Below, piece by piece: positions 16,801 to 28,800 of a stretch of 64,000 nt of DNA. Position numbers and translations under genes: made by a program. The stretch is from Verrucomicrobiia bacterium (lineage in GTDB: Bacteria > Verrucomicrobiota > Verrucomicrobiia > Verrucomicrobiales > DEV007), in NCBI GenBank assembly GCA_030425385.1, contig JAUIAH010000014.1, positions 62,001 to 126,000 on the forward strand, given 5' to 3'. The notes below the pieces were generated by a model. It did not search any database. It was not told where the DNA came from and saw nothing but the letters and a program-made list of their open reading frames with translations. Position 1 is the first letter of the stretch; every line of letters begins with the position of its first letter.

Positions 16801-19800
16801 GCGACCGGCGAGCAATCGGACAATGGCGACTTCGCCCTAACAGAGTTCCCGTTCTACGAGGGGAACACTGCCTATTGGGCGATCCGCGCGGGCGGCAACC
16901 GCTGGGAACTCGATGACTTCCCGGATGATGAGAGCAACGACACCATCCACCGGGTCTTCGTAAGGAAAGAGCCGATCGGCTCGGCAGGCGCAGTGCTCTG
17001 TCTTGAGCCGCCACGCAAGGTGGAGGTCGAGTCGTTCTTGTCGGAGATCAGCGCGCTCGACGCCGGCTACGACCAGCACGTGGCCTTCGACTTCGATGGG
17101 GACAATGATCCAGCCACCGACGACCCGCTGCACACGCGTTCTCAGCAAGTGACCTACCATGCGATCGGCGACCTGAACGGGGACGACATCATCGACTACG
17201 CGGCGGGATCTCCTTACCGCGATCTCGACGAGGCGAACGAGACCGACCTCGTGAACGTCAACTTCGGTGCCGTCCTCATCCATTTGATGAATGCCGACGG
17301 CACCATCGGAACTATCGTCGAACTCGCACAGGGCTCGACTGCTGCCAACGGCTTGCTGGCTGACATTGAAGCCAACGATCTGTTCGGCTACGCGCTCGAG
17401 CCGATTGGAGATGCGGACGGCGATGGCGTTCCAGACCTCGCAGTGGGCGCCCACGGCAACAATGAGCTGGGCGGTGGCGCAGCTCGCGGCGCGGTCTATC
17501 TGCTCTTCCTCAACAGCGATGGCACGTTGAAGGACTCGAAGAAGATCGAGTCCGGTGTCGCTGGCCTGGTGACCGCAAATGGACTGACGGCCGCCGATGA
17601 CCAGAACTCTGCGGGCATCGGGCGTGGCTTGGCTTATATCGAAGACTTCGCGGGAACGGGCAACTCCGTGCTCGTCGCGGGAGATGCCAGCCTGGACGGT
17701 AATGTCATCAATGGTGGCGGCTACTATTTCCTATTCCTCGAGCGCGATGGCAGCGGCCATCTCACCGGGAACGTGACCTCGTTCATCAAGATGCAATCGG
17801 ATCGCGACGCGCTCCTGACGCCGTTTCTCGACGAATCCGATCTCTTTGGCCACGACCTCGATTTCATCGGTGACATCGACGGCAACGGTGCGGAAGACCT
17901 CGTTGTTGGCGCGCCTGCTGACGACGAGGGTGACATCAACGAGGGCTCCGTCTACATTGTCCTGCTCGAAACCACCGGCGAACTCAAGGCGGTGAACAAG
18001 ATTTCGCCGCTCACGAGCCCGGCCTTGCCGCTGGATCCTTCGGACGACCTCGGCTATGGCGTCGCCGCAGTCGGAGACCTCGATGGAGACGGGCTCTCCG
18101 AGATCGCCGCTTCGGCCGCCAACGATGACGACAGCTCGCTGTCGAACGGCAACGGCAGCAACCGCGGCGCGACCTACATCATCTACCCGAACGCCGACGG
18201 CACCATGCGCGAATACTGCAAGCTCAGCCCGATCGAGGGCAACGGCTACCTCTTCCGCCAAGGGCAAAACGGCGGCCAGCGCATGAACGCTTACGACCTC
18301 GATGGCGACGGCATCCAGGAGCTCTTCTACGGCAGCCAGATCAACATCGGTGCCACCTACAACGCCCCTGGTGGCGGTACTCAAACGACGAACCCGACCT
18401 ACGCCTATGACGGCATGGGTGGTGCGACCCCGACCTTTGCCGCGAGCGTGACGTCTGGGTCGGATTCCGGTTGGCCCGGCGTCGTCGTGGCCAAACTCAA
18501 TTCCGGCAGCGGCGTTTACGAGACTTCGGTAAGCGAAGACTTCCCGGTCAGCGTGGACGGCACCTTGACCAGCTGGGATAAGTTGCTCGTCAATGTCGAA
18601 ACCGACGACGCGGTGACCGTCACCTTCGAGCTACGCGATTCCGGCGACACGACCAGCCTGTTCGGCCCCGTCGAGCTGGAGGACGGCTTCGCGGACATCT
18701 CGTCGATCGCCACCTCGAACACCGACATGATCCTGCGCGTCACCATGACCAGCACGGACGAAACCGCGACCGCTTGCCTTAAGAGCTGGCGCGCCACTTA
18801 CCTCGTCGAAGAGGTTCCCAGCTTCACCTTCCAAGTCACCGTCGACGATCCCGCACCCGCCGGGCAGAGCACGGTGGACAACACCGTGAGCATCGCCACT
18901 TCGACTCCGGAGATCGATGACAACACGGCCAACAACATCGCCGCTGACAGCATCAATATCCGCCTCACCGATCTGCTGGTCAGCAAGTCCGTCGATAAGG
19001 GAGCGGTCAAGGAGACTGACGGCGAGACCATCAGCTACACGGTATCCTGGGAGGTGCTGGGGCCGCAGGGCGCGATCAACGCCGAGGTCACCGACATCCT
19101 CCCGGCGTCAACCAGTTATGTCACGGCGGACGGAGCCCCGGCGGTGGACAGCGACTATCAGGGCAGCGGCTTGACGGCCCTGGTTTGGAGCCTTGGTGAC
19201 CAAAGTGTCGGCGCGTCCGGAAGTTTCACCGTCACGGTGACGGAGAGCGGGGCGGCCGCGGGCGACAGCTTGACCAACGTGGTCAGCATCAGCAACGACC
19301 GCCAGGAGACCGATTACACCAACAATGACGACAGCGCCATCACCGTGGTGACTGGTGCCGCGGGCTTGGCGAACGTCTGGATCGAAAAGGATACGACCAC
19401 CCCGGTGGTCGACCTTTACGGCGGGGGCTCGTTCACCATCAACTACGGCAACAACGGCAACGGTGACGCCACCAACGTCGTCATCAGCGACACGCTGCCG
19501 GACGGATTGACCTTTGTCAGCGCGACCCCCGGCACCGCTGCCGGCAACGGTTTCACCTACAATGCGGGCACGCTCGCACCGGGTGCGACAGGCTCGATCA
19601 CCGTCGCATTCAACGTCGACCAGACCTACATGACCGCGAACTGGGGCGAGACCCAGGTCAATATCGCGAGCATCGCCACCGATTCCCCGGAGACCGACCT
19701 CTCCGACAACAGCGACCCGGCGGAGGTCGATGTCATCCTCGAGCAGCTCGCCAGCCTCAGCGGGAAGGTCTATCACGATGATGACCGCACCGATGGCGAC

Positions 19801-22800
19801 GCCGGTGCCGACAACCTCGGCAATCTCGATCTCGGTGAAGCCGGCATCCCGGGCGTGACCATCACGCTCACCGGCACCGACATTTTCGGCAATCCGGTCA
19901 ATTTGACCACTGTCACCGACGAGAACGGCGACTACTCCTTCGCTGGCATCAACCCTGGAACCTACGACGTGACCGAGACCCAGCCGACTGGTTGGCTCTC
20001 GACCAGCACCGACCAGGGCGACATCATCGACACCACGGTTTCGCCCAGCGGCACCACCGCCGACCAGGGCACCGCGGGCAGCGACACCATCACCGGCATC
20101 ACGCTTGCGGGCGGCGAGCGCGGGGTGGACTTCAACTTCGGCGAAGACCTCGCCACCCTCGGCGACACCGTCTGGATCGATGGCGACGGCGACGGCGTGC
20201 AGGACTCGGGCGAGGCGGGCGTCCCCGGTGTGACTGTTAGGGTCTATACCGCCGCGGGTGAACTCGCGGGCACCACCACCACCGACATTAACGGCAACTA
20301 CCTCTTCGACGACCTGCTCGCGGGCGACTACTACGTCGAGTTCGACCTCGACACCCTGCCCTTCGGCCACAGCGCCACGGAACAGGACGCGGGCGGAGAC
20401 GACACGGCCGACAGCGACGCCGACCCGGTCACCGGGCGCACCCAGACCGTCACGCTCGCGGCCGGCGCGACCGACCTCGACCTCGATCTCGGCATCGTCG
20501 GGCCGCCTGTGGGCAGCATCGGCAACTACGTGTGGTTCGATGAAGACTCCAACGGCTACCAGGACGACGGCGAGCGCGGCATCGCTAACGTCATCGTGCA
20601 GCTCAAAGACGCGGACGGCAACGTCGTCGCCACCACCGTGACCGACGCCGATGGCGGCTACCTCTTCACCGGCCTGGAGGCCGGGCAGTACCATGTCGAC
20701 ATCGACGAGACCAGCCTGCCCGCAGGCATGACGCAGAGCCCGCTGACCAACGCGGGCGGCGACTTCGGCAACCAGGATCACAGCACCGGCTTCGGCTACC
20801 CCGTCACCCTCGGCGGCACCGAGCCGTTGGACAACACCACCGCGGACTTCGGCTACAACGTCAACCCGGCGGGCGACGTCAACAACCCGAGCGGCTCACC
20901 CGTTGCCGCCCTCGGCGACTATGTCTGGATCGATAGCGACGGCGACGGCGTGCAAGACCCCGGTGAAACGCCGGTCGCGGGCGCAGAGCTCACGCTCTAC
21001 AGCGACCACGATGGCGACGGCGTCTACGACAACGTCGTCGGCACCGCCACCACAGACGCCACCGGCCACTACATGTTTGACGGCCTCACGCCTGACGCCT
21101 ATGTCGTCGCCGTGACCGACAGCAGCTCGGCCAGCCACGACATCCTCGGCGCCGACTACAGCGCCACCGGCGACCCCGACCACTTCGGCACCAGCGGTGC
21201 CAGCGACAATATCAGCACGCCCATCGTGCTCGCCCCTGGTGACGTAATCCTCAACGGCGACTTCGGCTACCAGCCGAAAGGATCTGCCCCGGTTGGCAGC
21301 ATCGGTGACACTGTCTGGCTCGATCTTGACGGTGACGGCTCCGAGGACGCAGGTGAACCCGGCGTTCCTGGTGTCAGTGTTAGCCTAATCGACGACCTCG
21401 ACGGCAACGGCGAGTGGGATCCCGGCGAGCCGGTCATCAGCACGACGACCACCGCCTCCGACGGCAGCTACCTCTTCGATGATCTGCCCTACGGCGACTA
21501 CATCGTCTGGGTCAACGACAGCGACGGTGCGCTCGCAGGCACCACCCAGACCTACGACAGCGACGGCACCGCGCTCACCCCCAACCAGAGCGCGACTACC
21601 ATCGACGCCGGATCGCCAGACGACACCGACCAGGACTTCGGCTACACGCCGGGCGCACCGCTCGGCAGTATCGGCGACACCGTCTGGGGTGACCTCGACT
21701 CCAGCGGAGGCGACCAGTCGACCCAGAGCAACGAGCCCGGTCTCGCAGGTGTCACGGTCAACCTCTACGCCAGCGATGGCACGACATTGATCGCCACCAC
21801 CGTCACCGACAGCAACGGCGACTACCTCTTCGACGGCCTCGCTTTCGATGATTACGTGGTCGAGGTGGACACCGCCACGCTGCCCGCCGGCTACTCGGCG
21901 ACACCTACCTTTGACAGCGACGGCGATGGCGGCGCAGGCTTCGACAACACCAGCGCGGTCACCCTAACATCCGCACAGCCGGACAACCGCACGCAGGACT
22001 TCAGCTTCCCGCCGGACGGCACCCGCGGTGCCATCGGCGACACGATTTGGGCGGACGATGACAGCGACGGCACGCAGAACGGCGGCGAACAGGGCATCCC
22101 CGGTGTCACCGTGGAGCTCTGGACGCAGGGCGGAACGAAACCTCCGAAACTGATCGCGACGACGGTCACCGACGGCAACGGCGAGTATCTCTTCGACGGC
22201 CTGCCCTTCCGCGATTACGTGATCAAAGTCGATACGGACACCCTGCCCGCGGGCTACGACCCGGCACCGAGCGGTGACCCTGAGAGCGACGGCGACAACG
22301 ACAGCAACGTCACCATCAGCGCCGGCACGCCGACCGACCTCGATCAGGACTTCGGCTACCCACCGAGCGACACGCCAGTCGGCAGCATCGGCGACACCAT
22401 CTACGCTGACCTTGACAGCGACGGCACGCAGGGCAGCGACGAGCCCGGCATCCCCGGCGTCACCGTCACCCTAACCGATGACCAAGGCAACAGCTGGACG
22501 ACCGTCACGGACGAGAACGGCAACTACAACTTCCCCGGCCTCGATCCCGACCCGACGGTGACCTACACCGTCACGGTCGACGCCTCGACCTTGCCGCCGG
22601 AGTTCGACACCACCCCGACCGACGACCCCGAGGACGACGGCGACGTCACCTCCACGGTCAACCTCGACGTCACCGACCCGTCGACACGCAACAACGACGC
22701 GCAGGACTTCGGCTTTGCCCCCGCCACCGAGTTTGGCAGCATCGGCGACTACGTGTGGCTCGATAGCGACGGGGCAGGCGACCAGAACGAAACCGGCACC

Positions 22801-25800
22801 GGCATCCCCGGCGTGCTCGTGGAACTCTACGACGAGAACGGTGAACTCATCGCGACCACAACCACCGGCACCGACGGCGGCTACCTCTTCGGCGGCTTAC
22901 CGCTCGACGACGGCACCGGCGCGCCCGGCGCGGACTACACCGTCAAGGTAGCCGACAGCAACTTCGACCCCGGCGGCGCGCTCCAGGACATGGACAACAC
23001 CGCTGACAGCGATGCCGACAACGACAGCGAAGGCGAGCTCGTCACCCTGACCGGAGCGGCGCCAGTCGACCTCGACCAGGATTTCGGCTACGTCAGCGCT
23101 GACGACGGCTCCATCGGCACCACCGTGTGGAACGACATCGACAACGACGGCATCCTCGATCCCGGCGAGAGCGGCATCGAAGGCGTCACGGTAGCCCTTT
23201 ACCGCGACACCGACGGCGACGGCATCGTCGACCCCGGCGAACCGCAAGTCGGCACCACCACGACTGACGGCAGTGGCGAATACCTCTTCGACGGCCTGCC
23301 CTTCGATGACTACATCGTCGTCGTCACCGACGAGGACAGCGTCCTCGACGGCACGTGGCACAGCGTCGGCCCGAACCCCGGCACCGACGGCAACAGCCAG
23401 GAGGACAGCGGCTACCCGGTCACCATCAATAGCGGCAATCCCGATGACGACACCGCCGACTTCGGCTACTACGTCGACCCCGCCGCCGTGGGCAACTACG
23501 TCTGGTTCGACACCGATGCCGACGGTGTGCAAGACGCGGGCGAGCCCGGCATCGAAGGCGCGGTGGTCACGATGACTATCACCTACCCAGACGGCACCGA
23601 GATTGAGCTCGTCGATGTGACCGACGCCACTGGCCACTACGACTTCGGCAACCTGCTGCTAGACGAGGACTACAACACCGGCGGAGGCGGCGCCCAGCCG
23701 ACCTACGAGCTGACCGTGCAGACGCCGGTCGACACCGAACCCACCGTCATCAACTCCGGCGACGCCACCGCGCTCACCGACAGCAACGACCCGGCTGGCA
23801 CCCTCGCCATCCCGATCCAGGGCAGTAACAACACCGCGCTCGCCAGCACCGACTCAACGGCCAGCTACGACTTCGGCTTCACCAGTACTCTCGTGGCGCT
23901 CGGTTCGACGATCTGGCTCGAAGACGGCATCCCGAACGGCACCTTCGACGCTGGTGAGGGCGAGGCGGGTGTCCCAGTCGAGCTCTACTTCGCCGGACAG
24001 ACCCCAGGTGTTGACACCCCGGTCGCAGCCACCATCACGGCTGCGGACGGAGCCTACCTCTTCGACAACCTGCAGCCGGGCGACTATTTCATCTACATCC
24101 CGGCCAGTGCGTTCAACGGCGGCCCGCTCACGGGCACCAGTTCGATCCATGGCGGCTCGGTCGACGACAACATCGACGGAGACGACGACGGGCTCGATAC
24201 CCCGGAGAACGGCGGCTACCGCAGCAACGTGGTCAACCTCGACACCGGCGCCGAAGTGACTGGCGAGCCGAGCCAGGTCGACTATACCGGCATCCTCCTC
24301 GATGACTCAGTCAACATGACCGTCGACCTTGGCTTTACCCCGGTGATCGGGGAGGTGGCGATCGGAAGCACGATCTGGATCGACGGCTCCGGTAGTGGCA
24401 ATGCTGACGGCAGCTTCGATGATCCCTCAGAGGGCATCGGCGGCGTCGCTGTCGAGCTCTACGAGACGGGTCAGACACCCGGCGTCGACCCGCCGTTGCG
24501 CGTCACCACGACCGGCCCGAACGGCGACTACTACTTCGACGAGCTGCCGGAGGGCGACTACATCGTCCATGTCCCGGCCGACGAGTTCGCCAATGGCCCG
24601 TTGGCGGGCACGACCTCGATCGGAGGCGCCGGTGGCGACGACGGGACGGACAACGACGACAACGGTCTCGACACCCCGGTCAACGGCGGCATCAGCAGCG
24701 CGCCGATCACCCTCAGCGCAGGGGACGAGCCGACCACCGGTGACGACGACAGCGACTACAGCGGGGTCCTTTCCGACGACGCCGTGGATAGCACGGTTGA
24801 CTTCGGTTTCCAAGCCGCTACGGGCGAAGTCGCTTTGGGCAGTCGCATCTGGACCGATGACGACCAGAATGGAGTCTTCGACGTCGGAGAAGGAGCGGAT
24901 GGCGTTCCCGTGCAACTCTACTCGGACCCGAACGGCGATGGTGACTTTGGTGATGGCGTCCTGGTTGCCACGACGGCGACTTCCGCAGACGGTCGCTACC
25001 TCTTCGATCAGCTGCCGTCAGGCAACTATGTGGTCCACATCCCGGCAGATGCGTTCGCCTACGGTCCTCTCGCCAGTGCCACCTCATTGACGGGCGTCGA
25101 CGGAAGCGACCTCGATGAAGAGGCCGCAGGCAATGACAACGGCACAGATACGCCCGTAAACGGTGGGACTAGCAGTGGACCCATCTCCCTTTCAGTCGGC
25201 GGCGAACCTCAGGCGGAGAGCAGTCAGAGTGACTACGGCGGAACACTGCCCGATCATTCGGTCAACATGACGATCGACTTTGGCTTCGATCCCGCTGAGC
25301 CCGATCCTGCCATTGGTAATGCTGTCTTCTTCGACGACGATGGCGACGGCGTCATGGATCCTGGCGAAGGTGTGAACGGTGTGGTCGTGGAACTCTACAC
25401 CACAGATCAGGAGCCGGGCGTGGACTCGCCTTTCAGAAGAACAACTACGACGGCCGATGGCAACTACCTCTTCGACCTGTTGCCTGAAGACGACTACCTG
25501 GTCTACATCCCTGCCGAGAATTTCGCTCCGGGATCTCCCTTGTATCAAACTGAATCTCTGCCTGGCGCGGGCGGCGACGACACCAACGATGACGATGTGG
25601 ACGAGAATGGCCTCGACCAACTGCTTAACGGTGGTGTTGTCAGTGCGGTCATTATCATCCGTGACGGCGGCGAGCCCATTAATGAGAGTGGTTCCTCCAC
25701 GGGACCCACCTCGGTGTTGGCAGATGATCGCGTGAATTTCACGGTCGACTTTGGTTTCCAGCAGCAACCACCGCTCGGCGCAATTGGCAACTATGTGTGG

Positions 25801-28800
25801 GTCGATGAGAACAGCGATGGCCTCCAGGATGCTGGCGAGCCAGGCATCGCCAATGTTCTCGTCCAGTTGAAGGACCAGGATGGCAACGTAATCGCCACCA
25901 CCCTCACAGATAACCAGGGTGGCTACCTCTTTAATGCGCTGCCCGGCGGCGATTACTTCATCGACATTGACGAGAGCAGCCTTCCGACTGGCATGTCGCA
26001 AACGACTCCTGGACTCACCCCAGGCACCGACTTTGGCAATCAGGATCACAGCGGTGATGGTTATGCGGTGACGGTTGGCGGCGAGGAGCCTTGGGAAAAC
26101 ACGACGGGTGACTTTGGCTACAACTACAACCCTGACACAGATGTCAATGACGGAACTAACACAGCCGCGCTGGGTGACCGATTGTGGATCGATAGCGATG
26201 GTGATGGCATCCAGGACCCTGACGAAATCGGCGTAAAGGGGGCTGAGGTCACCTTAATCGCCGCTGGCCCCGACGGTCTGTTCGGGACAGGTGATGATGA
26301 CACAAGCATCACCACGACGACCGATGCGAATGGCAATTATTTCTTCGATGGGCTAGCGCCTGGCGCCTATCAGGTGGAAGTCACTGATAGTAATTCCGCT
26401 AGTCACAACATTCTTTCAACGGACGACTACGCTCAGACAGGGGATCCCGATCACTTTGCCGAGACGGATCCTGCGCCCTCTGCCAATGATCATCTTACAA
26501 CAACTCCCGTGGTGCTTGGTCCTGGCGATGTATTCCTCCAGGCTGACTTCGGCTACCGCCCAATCAAGGCAGGTGATCTCGGATCAATTGGCGACACCGT
26601 CTGGATGGACGCGGATGGCGATGGGGTCTTAGACGTTGATGAATCTGGCATTCCCGGAGTCACCGTCGCCTTGATCCAAGACATCAACGAGAACGGTGTC
26701 TTTGACGCTGGCGATCTGATCATTGCCAGCGACACCACTGATGAGAATGGCAACTATCTCTTCGACGATCTCCCGGTCGACGACGGTGATGGCGATGCGG
26801 ACTACCTGGTCTGGGTGAACGACACCGACAACGTGCTTTCTGGCACCATTCAGACCTACGACAGCAATGGGGCGTTGAGCAGTCCAAATGTCAGTGCGGT
26901 AGCGCTCACAGCGGCTAGTCCTGACAATAACACACAGGACTTCGGCTACACGCCTGGCACCCCTCCAGGGAGCATCGGCGACTACGTTTGGCTCGATGCT
27001 GACAGCGACGGCATTCAGGATGAGCCAGCGGCTGGCTTGGGCAAGGTCGTCATGGAATTGCTCGATGCCACTGGAACCGTAGTGGCGACGGCAACAACCA
27101 GTAGCGACGGTTACTACCTCTTCGAAGGCCTCCCGGTAGACGACAACACGGGTGCTGCAGGTGCAGACTATACAGTACGCGTAGCCAGCGAGAACTTCGA
27201 TCCAGGCGGTACCCTTGAGGGTTACACCAACACGTCGGATCCTGACAGTGGCACGACATCGCCTGACAACAGCGGCACCGCTATCACGCTCACGGCGGCG
27301 GCGCCACACAACCGCGTTCAGGACTTTGGGTATGTCACGACGGCGCTCGGCAGCATCGGCGACACCGTCTGGTTCGACGCTGACGACAGCGGCACCGCGA
27401 CCCAGGACCCCAGTGAGCCCGGCATCCCCTGTGTCCTCGTCAGCCTGTATGCGGACACCGACGGCGACGGGATCTTCGAACCAGGCACCGACGACATGCT
27501 CATCGGCCAGCAATACACCGACAGCCAGGGCAACTACCTGTTCACCGACCTTCCGCTCGACGTGACCTACTTTACCGAGGTCGACACCGACAGCCTGCCC
27601 GGCTTCGTCGACCCGGCAAGTAGCTACGAGGAAACCGGCGGCGGCGAGACCACCGCGGGCAACAACGTCAGCGACGCCACGCCCACCGCGGTCAGCCCGC
27701 ACGTCACCGACCAGGATTTCAGCTACGCGCCCTTCCCTGCAGCCACTGAACTTGGTTTCATTGGTGACCATGTATGGTTCGACGCCGATAGCAGCGGCGG
27801 CGACCAGTCGACCGCAAGCGGCGAGAGCGGCTTGCAAGGAGTTGTGGTCATTCTGAAAGACCACACCGGCACTGAGATCGCACGCACGACGACCGATAGC
27901 AGCGGCTACTACGTCTTCCTTGGCCTGCCTTTAGACGATGGCACAGGAGCCCCGGGAGCCGATTATACGGTCGAGGTGCTCACAAGCACCCTGACGCACA
28001 ATGTCAGCCGCACATCGACCCATGACGGGAGTGATGGTGGGAGTGATAGCACCTCCGTGACGACATTGACGGCAGGTGCTCCAGTAGATCTCGATCAAGA
28101 CTTTAGTTACCCGCCAGCGACGGCGCTTGGCAGCATTGGTGACTATGTATGGCTCGACAGCGACGGAGCGGGAGATCAGAACGAGACCGGCACGGGCATC
28201 GAAGGCGTGATCGTCGAACTGCTAGACACCAACGGCAACGTGGTCGTCAGCACCGAGACCGACGAGAATGGCTACTACCTGTTCCCCGGCCTGCCGCTCA
28301 ACGAGACTTACCAGGTGCAGGTCGCGCCCGAGAATTTCGCCCCCGGCGCGGTGCTCGAAGGCATGACGAACACCTTTGATAGTGATTCGCCAGGCGATAG
28401 CGTGGGCGCGGACGTCACCCTGACGAGCGGCAGCTCTACTGACCTCGGCCAGGACTTTGGCTATGTCGGCGCGGGCAGCGGCTCGATCGGTACCACGGTG
28501 TGGAACGACATTGATGCCGACGGCATGCTAGAAGCAGGCGAGCCCGGCATACCAGGCGTCACGGTCGCCCTCTACCGCGACCTGGATGGCAACGGCCAAC
28601 TTGATCCAGGCGAGCCCCTCATCGGCACGACCACGACCGACGGCAATGGCGATTATCTCTTCGAGGGCCTGCCTTTCGATGACTACATCGTCGATGTCAC
28701 TGATGAAGACGGTGTGTTAGGCGGATTCTGGCATAGCGACGGGCCGAATGACGGCAGCGACGGCAACAGTCAGAATGATGCTTACGCAGTCACTATCAAT

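Noticed and set aside
19108-20781. Long antisense open frames within the giant genes (also 11776-12792 and 26629-27864, minus strand)
   Set aside because: They arise because Asp/Gly/Thr-rich GC-rich coding DNA has few stops on the other strand. Their translations are Val/Ala/Gly/Arg-rich with no recognisable domain, and the sense frames have clear domains.
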